Assembly: GCA_014800535.1 (NCBI GenBank)
Contig: JAAVFW010000019.1
Location: 1-50,670 of the forward strand
DNA from: Bacteroidales bacterium
GTDB taxonomy: Bacteria > Bacteroidota > Bacteroidia > Bacteroidales > Muribaculaceae
Length of the DNA stretch: 50,670 nt
Direction: 5' to 3'
Shown in pieces: positions 32,457 through 39,998 of this stretch. Within the stretch, counting starts at the first letter, position 1. Each line of letters starts with the position of its first letter. Position numbers and translations under genes: made by a program. The notes below the pieces were generated by a model. The model was not told where the DNA came from, ran no database searches, and saw only the letters and a program-made list of their open reading frames with translations.

Positions 32457-32642
32457 CGAGCTGTCCCTACATCATCCTTTCGTCTTGCAGTGCGGTTTGG
32501 ACGTTCCCACAGTACCACGATACGATTGCACTCTGCCGTTGGCTATTCCCGAACGATGCAAAATCGGCTTTCGCCACATCTCTCTTCTTCTTATCCCCTA
32601 TGCTCGCCTATGTTAAGTTCGGCCGGGACTTACGACTAAGGA

Positions 32643-32743
32643 CAAAAAAAAGAAGAGCCGCAACGCTGGGAAATTTTGGCTCTTCAAGTTTCAGAGATGT
32701 TTCAAGTCTCTGTTATATTTTCATACAGCGTTCCCAGCGTTGT
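32643..32743 (-). ncRNA. Probable small RNA, ~100 nt, in the island
   Basis: On the minus strand a -7 box TAACTTTG (32756-32749) is followed 6 nt later by CAACGCTGGGAA, and an intrinsic terminator closes the unit: stem GAAGAGCC/GGCTCTTC then T8 (to 32644). In between is a hairpin CAGAGA/TCTCTG. The 12-nt 5' segment is perfectly complementary to TTCCCAGCGTTG in the terminator loop, giving a pseudoknot or a switch. No reading frame of note lies inside. A regulatory RNA is the simplest reading; homology to known families (for example 6S or Bacteroidales motifs) is untested. Confidence 0.6.
32644..32685 (-). terminator. Terminator of the small RNA
   Basis: 8-bp stem GAAGAGCC/GGCTCTTC with an 18-nt loop, followed on the minus strand by eight T residues. 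Confidence 0.75.
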
Positions 32744-32748
32744 GGAGG

Positions 32749-32756
32749 CAAAGTTA
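32749..32756 (-). promoter_or_regulatory. Promoter -7 box of the small RNA
   Basis: Minus strand TAACTTTG (TAnnTTTG consensus). No good -33 box is seen, which lowers confidence. Confidence 0.45.
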
Positions 32757-32845
32757 AGACATGAAATCGGGGTTTGTTATAGGGTTGGGAATCAATTGTT
32801 AATATATTAACGACAATTCGGACAAGAAAAACAAACAGACATTCT

Positions 32846-32866
32846 GTTTGACCTACGTTTGACCCT
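32846..32866 (+). repeat. Right arm-type integrase repeats
   Basis: Tandem 11-bp units GTTTGACCTAC (32846-32856) and GTTTGACCCT (32857-32866), same orientation and period as the left arm at 27321-27342. The rest of 32757-33096 holds no gene: only AT-rich sequence, the attR copy and the displaced terminator. Confidence 0.65.
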
Positions 32867-32933
32867 GAAATTTAAAAAAATATAATTACATAATAATAAG
32901 CAAAATAAAAATACTGAATCGAGCTTCCACAGT

Positions 32934-32968
32934 TGAGGGTCGCGGGTTCGAGCCCCGTTTACCGCTCA
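32934..32968 (+). repeat. attR: duplicated 3' end of tRNA-Gly
   Basis: 35 bp identical to 27148-27182. Immediately upstream, AGCTTCC is also shared, but the anticodon arm then differs, so this is not a second functional tRNA. It marks the right edge of the island. Confidence 0.9.
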
Positions 32969-32980
32969 GGGAAAGAAACA

Positions 32981-33005
32981 GAGGAACCTTCGGGTTCCTT
33001 TTTTT
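32981..33005 (+). terminator. Original terminator of the tRNA operon
   Basis: 7-bp stem AGGAACC/GGTTCCT with a TTCG tetraloop and a T-run, 12 bp after attR. No other plus-strand gene precedes it, so it is best read as the tRNA-Leu/tRNA-Gly terminator, now separated from its tRNAs by the island. Confidence 0.75.
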
Positions 33006-33096
33006 GTGCCGTATTGAAAAAATTTCGGCTATGTGGGTTGTCTGTGTGGGAGTTATTTGGTAAATTCGCGGAGTGAAACAACTCTAAAAAATATAT

Positions 33097-34743
33097 ATGG
33101 CAACAAAACCTTTCCATTATCAGGAGCCGTTTGAACACGGACATGACACCACCGAGTATCGTCTCATAACAAAAGACTACGTAAAGGTGGAGAACTGGAA
33201 CGGCCACGAAATGCTTGTGGTTGATCCCGAAGGTCTCACGTTGCTGGCAAACGAAGCCAGCCACAATTGCTCATTTATGCTGCGTCGCGAGCACAATGAG
33301 ATGGTTGCGAAGATTCTTCATGACCCCGAAGCGTCGGAAAATGATAAGTTCGTAGCGCTGACAATGCTTCGCAACGCTGAAGTGGCAGCCAAGGGAGTTC
33401 TGCCTTTCTGTCAGGACACCGGCACATCAATCTGTGCAGCTTACAAAGGTCAGCAGGTATGGACAGGATGTAACGATGCCGAGAAGATTTCTCTCGGAGT
33501 TTACAAGACATACACCGAAAACAACCTGCGTTACTCACAGAACGCGCCTCTCACCATGTATGACGAGGTTAACACAGGATGCAACCTTCCGGCCCAGATT
33601 GATATTTATGCAACCGAGGGTATGGAATACGAATTCCTGTTTGTTGCCAAAGGTGGCGGCTCAGCCAACAAGACCTATCTCTATCAGGAAACAAAGGCAA
33701 TCCTTAACAAGAAGACTCTTGTGCCCTTCCTGATTGAGAAGATGAAGACACTCGGCACAGCTGCATGTCCTCCTTATCACATTGCATTCGTAATCGGCGG
33801 CACTTCTGCTGAGGCAAACCTTGCAGCTGTCAAGAAAGCGAGTGTGAAATATTATGATGATCTTCCGACAACCGGAAATGAATACGGTCGTGCATTCCGC
33901 GACGTCGAGCTTGAGAAAGAACTTCTTGAGGCAGCTCATAATCTTGGACTTGGCGCACAGTTTGGCGGAAAATATTTCGCTCATGATGTGCGTGTGATCC
34001 GTCTGCCTCGTCATGGTGCTTCTTGTCCTGTCGGAATGGGTGTGAGCTGTTCAGCCGACCGCAATGTGAAAGCGAAAATCAATCGCGATGGTCTCTGGAT
34101 CGAGAAGCTTGACGAAAATCCCGGCGAACTGATCCCCGTTGAATTGCGTCAGGCAGGAGAAGGAGAGGTGATTGAAATCGACCTTAACCGCCCGATGGCA
34201 GAGATTCTTGCCGACCTTGACAAATACCCTGTCAGCACCCGTCTTTCTCTTAAGGGCACAATCATTGTGGGACGCGACATCGCACATGCCAAGATAAAAG
34301 AACGCCTTGATGCAGGCGAACCTATGCCCGACTATCTTAAGGAGCATCCTATTTATTACGCCGGACCTGCCAAGAAACCGGAAGGTATGCCCTCAGGCTC
34401 ATTCGGACCGACAACCGCAGGACGTATGGATAGCTATGTCGACCAGTTCCAGGCAGCAGGTGGCTCAATGATAATGATTGCCAAAGGCAACCGCTCACAG
34501 CAGGTGACCGACGCATGCCAGAAGCACGGTGGCTTCTATCTCGGCTCAATCGGTGGCCCGGCAGCTATCCTTGCAAAGAACTCAATCAAGAACGTTGAAC
34601 TTCTTGAATATCCCGAACTCGGCATGGAAGCAATCTGGAAGATAGAGGTTGAAAACTTCCCCGCCTTTATCCTTGTTGACAATAAGGGTAATGACTTCTT
34701 TAAGCAGATCAAGCCCCGTTGTCCGATGGATTGCGGCAAGTAA
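33097..34743 (+). CDS. fumA: Class I fumarate hydratase (iron-sulfur)
   Basis: 548 residues, the same length as E. coli FumA. It interconverts fumarate and malate using an oxygen-sensitive [4Fe-4S] cluster, as expected in an anaerobe. Features: the first cluster Cys in [12 protein letters not shown] (about 106-117), the N-terminal catalytic alpha region ([64 protein letters not shown]), and the C-terminal beta region ([42 protein letters not shown]). GTTG-N20-TAAATTCG (33037-33068) is a likely promoter. hpt follows after 25 bp. Confidence 0.95.
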   Translation: MATKPFHYQEPFEHGHDTTEYRLITKDYVKVENWNGHEMLVVDPEGLTLLANEASHNCSFMLRREHNEMVAKILHDPEASENDKFVALTMLRNAEVAAKGVLPFCQDTGTSICAAYKGQQVWTGCNDAEKISLGVYKTYTENNLRYSQNAPLTMYDEVNTGCNLPAQIDIYATEGMEYEFLFVAKGGGSANKTYLYQETKAILNKKTLVPFLIEKMKTLGTAACPPYHIAFVIGGTSAEANLAAVKKASVKYYDDLPTTGNEYGRAFRDVELEKELLEAAHNLGLGAQFGGKYFAHDVRVIRLPRHGASCPVGMGVSCSADRNVKAKINRDGLWIEKLDENPGELIPVELRQAGEGEVIEIDLNRPMAEILADLDKYPVSTRLSLKGTIIVGRDIAHAKIKERLDAGEPMPDYLKEHPIYYAGPAKKPEGMPSGSFGPTTAGRMDSYVDQFQAAGGSMIMIAKGNRSQQVTDACQKHGGFYLGSIGGPAAILAKNSIKNVELLEYPELGMEAIWKIEVENFPAFILVDNKGNDFFKQIKPRCPMDCGK

Positions 34744-34768
34744 TAAACGAACAGTTTAAGAAATCGAA

Positions 34769-35314
34769 ATGGAAAAGATCGTAAAAGTCAACGGCATGAC
34801 ATTCGTGCCGTTTATCGAAGAGGCTGAAATCCGGAAACAGGTTTCACGCGTGGCCTCCGAAATCCGTCGGGATTATGAAGGGAAGACACCATTGTTTCTG
34901 TGTGTGCTCAACGGTGCGTTTGTGTTTGCTGCCGACCTTCTGCGCGAGACTGGCATGAACGAGTCTGAAATTAGCTTTGTGCGCTACAAGAGTTATGAAG
35001 GAACCGGAAGCACTGGAAACGTCAAGCAGCTTATCGGACTTCCCGATGATATCGAAGGAAAAGATGTGATCATCATCGAAGATATTGTCGACACGGGTCT
35101 CACAGCCGAAAAGATGGTGGCCGACCTTCGCGAGAAAAATCCTGCATCTGTCGGATTTGTGACATTGCTCCATAAGCCTGTGAGCAGCAAGACCGGTTTC
35201 AAACCCGATTATGTTGCATTTGAGATTGATCCCCGTTTCATCATAGGTTATGGACTTGACCTCGACGGCAAAGTGAGAAATCTTCGTGACATTTACGTTA
35301 TAAAAGAAGACTGA
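34769..35314 (+). CDS. hpt: Hypoxanthine phosphoribosyltransferase
   Basis: 181 residues. The enzyme salvages hypoxanthine and usually guanine with PRPP to IMP/GMP. The PRPP loop DVIIIEDIVDTGLTA is at residues 99-113, CVLNGAFVFAADL at 45-57, the flexible-loop SYEGTGSTG at 75-83, and the purine-binding VAFEIDPRFIIGYGLD near 150-165. It follows fumarase by 25 bp and adk follows 6 bp later, so the three are likely one transcript. Confidence 0.94.
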   Translation: MEKIVKVNGMTFVPFIEEAEIRKQVSRVASEIRRDYEGKTPLFLCVLNGAFVFAADLLRETGMNESEISFVRYKSYEGTGSTGNVKQLIGLPDDIEGKDVIIIEDIVDTGLTAEKMVADLREKNPASVGFVTLLHKPVSSKTGFKPDYVAFEIDPRFIIGYGLDLDGKVRNLRDIYVIKED

Positions 35315-35320
35315 CAAAAA

Positions 35321-35914
35321 ATGTTGAATCTTGTACTTTTCGGAGCTCCGGGTAGCGGAAAAGGTACTCAGAGCGCACGGTTGATTGACCAATACGGTCT
35401 GTATCATATCTCAACCGGTGAGTTGCTGCGCGATCACATTGCACGCGGAACAGAACTCGGCAAGACAGCCGATTCATTCATCTCAAAAGGGAATCTGATT
35501 CCCGACCAGCTCATGATCGATATCCTTGATGATGAACTGGAACGTAATGCAAAAGATGCAAAGGGAGTGATTTTCGACGGATTCCCCCGCACGATTCCTC
35601 AGGCTGAGGCTCTAAAAGGTCTTCTGGAGAAACGAGGCACCAAGCTTCACGGTGTGATCGGACTTGAAGTGCCCGAAGAGGAGCTGGTCGAAAGACTGCT
35701 TAACCGCGGCAAAGAAACAGGCAGGGCAGATGATAATCTTGAAACAATCAAGAATCGCCTGAATGTTTATCACTCTCAGACCGAGCCTTTGCGCGATCAT
35801 TATGAAGCTGAGGGTCTCTACATGCCGGTCAACGGTCATGGCATAGTTGACGAAATTTTCCATAACATTGCCGATGGCATAGAGAAACGCACCGGTATCA
35901 AGCGTCGTAAGTAA
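35321..35914 (+). CDS. adk: Adenylate kinase
   Basis: 197 residues; converts AMP + ATP to 2 ADP. The Walker A loop is GAPGSGKGT (8-16), the AMP-binding region HISTGELLRDHI follows, and the family signature VIFDGFPRT lies near residue 85. The LID is the short non-zinc form. Ends in a basic KRTGIKRRK. It is closed by the strong hairpin at 35930-35976. Confidence 0.95.
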   Translation: MLNLVLFGAPGSGKGTQSARLIDQYGLYHISTGELLRDHIARGTELGKTADSFISKGNLIPDQLMIDILDDELERNAKDAKGVIFDGFPRTIPQAEALKGLLEKRGTKLHGVIGLEVPEEELVERLLNRGKETGRADDNLETIKNRLNVYHSQTEPLRDHYEAEGLYMPVNGHGIVDEIFHNIADGIEKRTGIKRRK

Positions 35915-35929
35915 GATTCCGGTAATGAT

Positions 35930-35976
35930 AAAGAAACTGGAGGCGTATCCTAATAAGATACGTCTCCAGTTTCTTT
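35930..35976 (+). terminator. Terminator of fum-hpt-adk
   Basis: A 20-bp nearly perfect stem (arms starting AAAGAAACTGGAGGCGTATC, one G-U) around a 7-nt loop, 16 bp after the adk stop. It has no long T-run but is flanked by A/T. Confidence 0.75.
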
Positions 35977-36001
35977 ATAGACGCGCTGTAATAAAACTAC
36001 A

Positions 36002-36034
36002 CGCTGTGAAAAAGCAACCGCTCCCGCGGTAGTG
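36002..36034. repeat. GC-rich palindromic repeat, copy 1
   Basis: CGCTGTGAAAAAGCAACCG followed by CTCCCGCGGTAGTG. The core ACCGC-TCCC-GCGGT is a small hairpin. The 33-bp unit recurs with one mismatch at 38129-38161, and its 19-bp core again at 38226-38244. Confidence 0.6.
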
Positions 36035-36178
36035 TGTTTATCTGTAGCAGAAAGTAGTGTGTTTGCCTGAGCAGAGAGAAGATTACCTGATGGCAATCTT
36101 CTTTCCGTTACAGATGTATATACCTTTCGGCAGACCTTCAAGTTGGTCAGACACTTTCATCCCTTGCAGATTATAAAC
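36016..36178 (-). repeat. C-terminal cassette repeat, copy 1
   Basis: 163 bp covering the GC-rich core, ~50 bp of non-coding DNA and the last ~31 codons of the LRR gene. It aligns over its full length with 38226-38394 (169 bp) at roughly 90% identity by eye, mismatches and a small indel lying mostly in the non-coding part. Confidence 0.75.
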
Positions 36179-37894
36179 TGTACCTGAGTTGATGACTGTA
36201 TCTGTTACGATGTCAGTAATGCCTGAACTGCCGTTGTCAACAACATTTACAAATCTATTCCACGGTGACACATTTTTCACCTGTTCAACTGCTTCTGTGG
36301 GAATATAAAGGGTTGCTGATTCATAAATCTCTTCGGGGAAAATATCTTCGCTTGCCTCGATGATATTGTAAGCATCATAATATATTTTCTCTAATGAGCT
36401 ACACTCAGTCCAGACAAAATTTCCAAACTCCTCAACAAATGGAGGAATGTTAATTTCATTAAGATTACTACATCCGGCGAAGGCTTGACTACCGATAAAT
36501 TTCACCTTTTCAGGAAGAGTGACGGAAGTTAAACTTTCGCAATTTCTGAAAGACAAATCCCCGATAAATTCTATATTTTCCGGTAGGTTGATTTCCATAA
36601 GACGCCGGCACCCATAGAATGTTCCGGCAGGAATGATACGTGAGGCAGAGGGTATTTCAATTGACCTGAGTATTTTGCAATCATAGAAGAGACCATCACC
36701 ATACTTGTTAGCAGTCTGACCGAAATTATCCGGTAAAACAATAGATTGCAAATCAGTAAAGGCAAAGGCAAATTCACCGATATTATTAATATTTTTAAGG
36801 TTGAGGTCTCCATACAATTCACTCTTTGCAAACGCACCGGCACCAATACTTATAAGATCTGCCGGGAGTTGCAGAAAGCGGAGATTGGTATCGTAGAAAG
36901 CATAGCTTCCAATTCGTTTTATGCCGTCGGGAAGGATGAAAAATTTCTCTTCACGAGGAAGAAAGGAGCAGTAGGCATAAGAGCGATTCCCTATTTCGAT
37001 TACTTTATAGGACTTGCCATCCGCTTCAACTGTGTCGCTTATTTTGTCTTCCGTCCGGAAATAATTGATAGAAGGAGTGCACGCAAACTTAAAATCTAAA
37101 AATTTGTAACGAATTATCCATTCGCTTCCCGGTTTTGTCTTGCATTTGCCACCTCCGATAATTTTATAAGGGATGCCATTATCGGTAAAAACGCCATCTG
37201 CGGTGTCAGACTCTTGCGATTCGTCAACGTATGAATAGAAATGGTCGAATGTTGGTAACTCCGGATCTGATAACTTCGGTGAGTCTGAAACATTATCCGG
37301 CTGAGAAGAAGCGTAGATAAAATTAATGTTATTGGAACTACTGAATTGGCTGGATTCATTTAGATCTTTACCTTTGAACTTATCTGAAACGACAACTGTA
37401 TTCAAGTCAACATCTTCAAAAGCATAATAATGGATATCTTCGACAAAACGAAGATCAATCATCCCGGCAAGGTTAGTATGTGCAAACGCATGGTCTTCAA
37501 TTATTTTAACGGTTTTTGGAAGCTTTAAATAATATATCGGACTGTAGGTGAATGAATTACTTCCGATTGCTGTGACAGTATATTCCTTTCCGGCGTAGCT
37601 GACAGCCTGAGGAATCTCTAAAAATCCTTGTGCCATATTGCCTGCAAGAAACAGACGGTCGGTAGTAATAAAGTATCGAGTTTGATACTGATTGTTCTCA
37701 TTGAACTCCGGCCTTTCATAAGTACCAATAACTTTCTCTCCCTCTCCGGACGCAGTTTTTACTTCGTGATCGTTTATGGTTTCGTAGTTTATTCCACCGT
37801 ATGAGAATTTAATTGTTTCACCGTTTGCAGCAGCAGATACAGCAAGGCAAAAACAAACCATGAAGGTTTTAAAAATAAAATAACTCGCCTTCAT
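36083..37894 (-). CDS. BspA-like leucine-rich-repeat secreted protein with sorting-type tail
   Basis: 603 residues. Signal peptide 1-24 (FMVCFCLAVSAAANG). The body has BspA/LRR_5-type repeats: IKIIEDHAFAHTNL, GIKRIGSYAFYDTNLRFLQLP, ISIGAGAFAKSELYG, ENIEFIGDLSFRNCESLTSVTLP and KVKFIGSQAFAGCSNLNEINIP. The final 30 residues, GTVYNLQGMKVSDQLEGLPK then GIYICNGKKIAIR, match the short T9SS-like sorting tail (YNLxGxxV, GIYIxNGKK). It is probably exported by T9SS to the surface, where BspA relatives bind host or matrix molecules; this is inference. The tail and downstream DNA are duplicated in the next gene. Confidence 0.8.
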   Translation of the reverse strand: MKASYFIFKTFMVCFCLAVSAAANGETIKFSYGGINYETINDHEVKTASGEGEKVIGTYERPEFNENNQYQTRYFITTDRLFLAGNMAQGFLEIPQAVSYAGKEYTVTAIGSNSFTYSPIYYLKLPKTVKIIEDHAFAHTNLAGMIDLRFVEDIHYYAFEDVDLNTVVVSDKFKGKDLNESSQFSSSNNINFIYASSQPDNVSDSPKLSDPELPTFDHFYSYVDESQESDTADGVFTDNGIPYKIIGGGKCKTKPGSEWIIRYKFLDFKFACTPSINYFRTEDKISDTVEADGKSYKVIEIGNRSYAYCSFLPREEKFFILPDGIKRIGSYAFYDTNLRFLQLPADLISIGAGAFAKSELYGDLNLKNINNIGEFAFAFTDLQSIVLPDNFGQTANKYGDGLFYDCKILRSIEIPSASRIIPAGTFYGCRRLMEINLPENIEFIGDLSFRNCESLTSVTLPEKVKFIGSQAFAGCSNLNEINIPPFVEEFGNFVWTECSSLEKIYYDAYNIIEASEDIFPEEIYESATLYIPTEAVEQVKNVSPWNRFVNVVDNGSSGITDIVTDTVINSGTVYNLQGMKVSDQLEGLPKGIYICNGKKIAIR

Positions 37895-37933
37895 AATAAT
37901 TTTGTATTTATATGAATGTTAGATTGTCAATTA

Positions 37934-37941
37934 CAAATTTA
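37934..37941 (-). promoter_or_regulatory. Promoter -7 box for the LRR gene
   Basis: Minus strand TAAATTTG (TAnnTTTG), 39 bp upstream of the start codon; the same box precedes the next secreted-protein gene. Confidence 0.45.
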
Positions 37942-38128
37942 ATAATTTTTTATTATAAAATATAGATTAAATAGGAAATTAATATTTTTTAACAGTTGTT
38001 AACTTGTTTTAAGATTTTGTTGTTTTATTTTTTTTTTCTGAGTATGAGTAATTCAAGCAAGAAATTTATCATGACTGATCACTCCGAGGAGTACAATGGC
38101 TCCCGATTATTCCGTTACTTGCATGCCG

Positions 38129-38161
38129 CGCTGTGAAAAATCAACCGCTCCCGCGGTAGTG
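38129..38161. repeat. GC-rich palindromic repeat, copy 2
   Basis: Same 33-bp unit as 36002-36034 with one substitution (G to T before CAACCG). Confidence 0.6.
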
Positions 38162-38225
38162 AAGAGAGGGGGAGCAGGCAGTCCGCCAGTTCCGCTTCGC
38201 GGGAACAAGCGGTTATTCAAGAAGT

Positions 38226-38394
38226 AACCGCTCCCGCGGTAGTGTGTTTATGTTATGTGTAGCAGAAAGGAGTGTATTTGTCTGTAACAGAAAGAAGATT
38301 ACCTGATGGCAATCTTCTTTCCGTTATAAATGTATATACCTTTCGGCAGACCTTCAAGTCGGTCAGACACTTTCATCCCTTGCAGATTATAAAC
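38226..38394 (-). repeat. C-terminal cassette repeat, copy 2
   Basis: Second copy of the cassette at 36016-36178, including the 19-bp GC-rich core (38226-38244), the non-coding linker and the last ~31 codons of the 38299 gene. Confidence 0.75.
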
Positions 38395-39876
38395 CCCACG
38401 AGGATAAACGTCCTGATTCACAACCGTCTCTGCAATCCCTGTCTCAAGAAAGTCTTTTTCGGTTATATTGATAACCTCCGATGCGTCATAGCCATTGCCT
38501 TTTTCGTCGGTGCACTTCAGAGTCACTTTTACACTACCTGTCTTATATGCAGTCAGAAGTCCGCTCTCATCGATAGTTGCTATATCATGATTATCAGTAT
38601 CCCACTCTCTACCTGCCAATTGTGAATCTCCAAAACGACATAAACCATAGACAAACTGTGACTGCTTGTTAACCCAGGGTCCATGACATAGTTCAGGATA
38701 AAGATACAACCTGTCCGGTGTTTCCTTGATTATTACATTCTGAGGAAAATTACGTCTCTCATACATCGCTTCGAAGCTCGGTTTTTGTGCAGCACTGACG
38801 TAGGTCGTTATCTTTGCCAGATTGGCATCCTCATCAAAAACCGCGTCCTCATAGCTGTCTAAATTACCTACAATCTTGATTGTCACATCATCGGGATAAG
38901 TAAATTCGACTGTCCTGACTGTTCCGTCAATTTCGGGCGTGTTGTAAATATTTGAAAAGATATACTTCTCAAACACCAATTCTTTGCTTCCATTCAATCC
39001 GTCCATGCCAACTTCGTATGGCAGGAAGCTGATTGCGACAGCATTTTCAGGAAATACCTCGATATTAGCATTATCAAAAGCCTTTATCGCTGCATTTTTC
39101 AAGTAAAGACTATTATCCAACACTCCGGTTCTTCCGTAAAGTCCGTAAAAAGGGTAATTGTCAAATGCCGGGTCGTAAGGTTTCTCCTTGCAGTTATCGT
39201 TGAGGAAAACGGGCACAGTGACTCCGCTGAAACATCCTACTCTCAACTCCGCAACTGATTCGGGCACATAGTAGTTCACTCTCTTGCTGCAAACCGGATA
39301 GCGAATGATGATATCCTCATCCTTCGACATCAGAACGCCGTCGGGCGAACTAAGTCCCGGATTATCCTTATCTACGCTAAAATCAGAGACATTCACTGAT
39401 TTTAGGAATTGGAAATGGTATGAGCCGAATTTAAGGCTGCCATCTTCATTTCTGGGGGGATATACTTCTTTAGGGAAACATACCTTATTGAAGGTAATCT
39501 GTTTCTCTGAAAATTCAGTCTTCACATTATCGAAAGAGGGAGGGGCAGATAAATACCCTTCAACCTTAAAGGAAGAACCATTCCATACGAACTCTGAAGG
39601 AATCTGAACACTAAATGGAGCATCGATGTCTTCATCATGATACATCAGATAAAACTGGTATGTAGAACGTACCCTTCCGGTTCCATCTTCAAAAGGAGCG
39701 TATACATAATAATAATGTATCCCGTTTTCCTCAAGTCTGTAGAGAGTGCTTGTTCCATCAACGCTTGTTACAGGTTCTCCCTCCGGGATTAATTCCGCGG
39801 AAGAAGTCAGCGAAAAGGCGCAGGCCAACAAAGCAAAGGCGATGATTCGTGTCATTTTATGCAAGTTTTCTTTCAT
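38299..39876 (-). CDS. Secreted Ig-like/LRR-like protein with the same sorting-type tail
   Basis: 525 residues with a signal peptide (IIAFALLACAFSLTSSA; start at 39876, or at Met8, 39855). The middle has degenerate BspA-like units (YYVPESVAELRVGCFSGV). Residues ~420-485 look like a bacterial Ig-like (Big_2) domain: WDTDNHDIATIDESGLLTAY, TGSVKVTLKCTDEKGNGYD. The end, GVYNLQGMKVSDRLEGLPKG then IYIYNGKKIAIR, differs from the tail of the neighbouring LRR protein at only two or three residues. Probable T9SS-exported surface protein. It shares little with the neighbour outside the tail. Confidence 0.75.
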   Translation of the reverse strand: MKENLHKMTRIIAFALLACAFSLTSSAELIPEGEPVTSVDGTSTLYRLEENGIHYYYVYAPFEDGTGRVRSTYQFYLMYHDEDIDAPFSVQIPSEFVWNGSSFKVEGYLSAPPSFDNVKTEFSEKQITFNKVCFPKEVYPPRNEDGSLKFGSYHFQFLKSVNVSDFSVDKDNPGLSSPDGVLMSKDEDIIIRYPVCSKRVNYYVPESVAELRVGCFSGVTVPVFLNDNCKEKPYDPAFDNYPFYGLYGRTGVLDNSLYLKNAAIKAFDNANIEVFPENAVAISFLPYEVGMDGLNGSKELVFEKYIFSNIYNTPEIDGTVRTVEFTYPDDVTIKIVGNLDSYEDAVFDEDANLAKITTYVSAAQKPSFEAMYERRNFPQNVIIKETPDRLYLYPELCHGPWVNKQSQFVYGLCRFGDSQLAGREWDTDNHDIATIDESGLLTAYKTGSVKVTLKCTDEKGNGYDASEVINITEKDFLETGIAETVVNQDVYPRGVYNLQGMKVSDRLEGLPKGIYIYNGKKIAIR

Positions 39877-39907
39877 CTCTGTTATAATTCTCTTTTACAA
39901 TTTTTTA

Positions 39908-39938
39908 CAAATTTAGCATAATTATTGTATAAACCAAA
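39908..39938 (-). promoter_or_regulatory. Promoter for the Ig-like protein gene
   Basis: Minus strand TTTG (39938-39935), a 19-bp spacer and TAAATTTG (39915-39908); leader about 25-30 nt. Confidence 0.6.
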
Positions 39939-39998
39939 AAAACTATTAGATTTACATATTCCTTTTAAGAAGGGGTAAGAGGTTAGAGGATGCTTCGG

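Larger units (their letters stand above)
27183..32933. mobile_element. Decayed tRNA-Gly genomic island
   Basis: About 5.75 kb lie between the two 35-bp copies of the tRNA 3' end. The region is visibly more AT-rich than its flanks and carries, in order, a truncated integrase, three small genes for secreted/membrane/soluble proteins, a KilA-N gene broken by a stop, a short membrane-protein operon with a frameshift, a phage-type HTH regulator and a probable small RNA. Arm-type repeats lie just inside both ends. No complete integrase, replication or structural phage gene is present, so it is a remnant or a satellite that depended on another element. Content resembles prophage or ICE borders, but the parent type cannot be named. 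Confidence 0.85.
37895..38298. other. Intergenic region with palindromic repeats
   Basis: 404 bp without a gene. The left part holds the promoter of the LRR gene: -7 box TAAATTTG on the minus strand at 37941-37934. It then has an AT-rich stretch, and the right part (38129-38250) is a cluster of GC-rich palindromes: two copies of the ACCGC-TCCC-GCGGT element and, between them, CCGCTT/AAGCGG arms around CGCGGGAA (about 38191-38213). Confidence 0.6.

Noticed and set aside
32364..32639. 91-codon plus-strand frame in the island
   Set aside because: Ser/Arg/His-rich composition without any recognisable motif, no promoter close by, and overlap with a more protein-like minus-strand frame. Kept only as part of the unclear GC-rich stretch.
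32922..32968. Second tRNA-Gly gene at the island right end
   Set aside because: Only the 3' half is present; there is no 5' acceptor strand or D-arm, and the anticodon arm is altered, so it is the attR duplicate.
33434..33733. Several frames antisense or out of phase in fumarase, hpt and adk
   Set aside because: Each is covered by an unambiguous enzyme gene with intact motifs; these are shadows.
36002..38244. Possible CRISPR array from the repeated GC-rich unit
   Set aside because: Only three copies, at irregular distances of 83 bp and about 2 kb, with no regular spacers and no cas genes.
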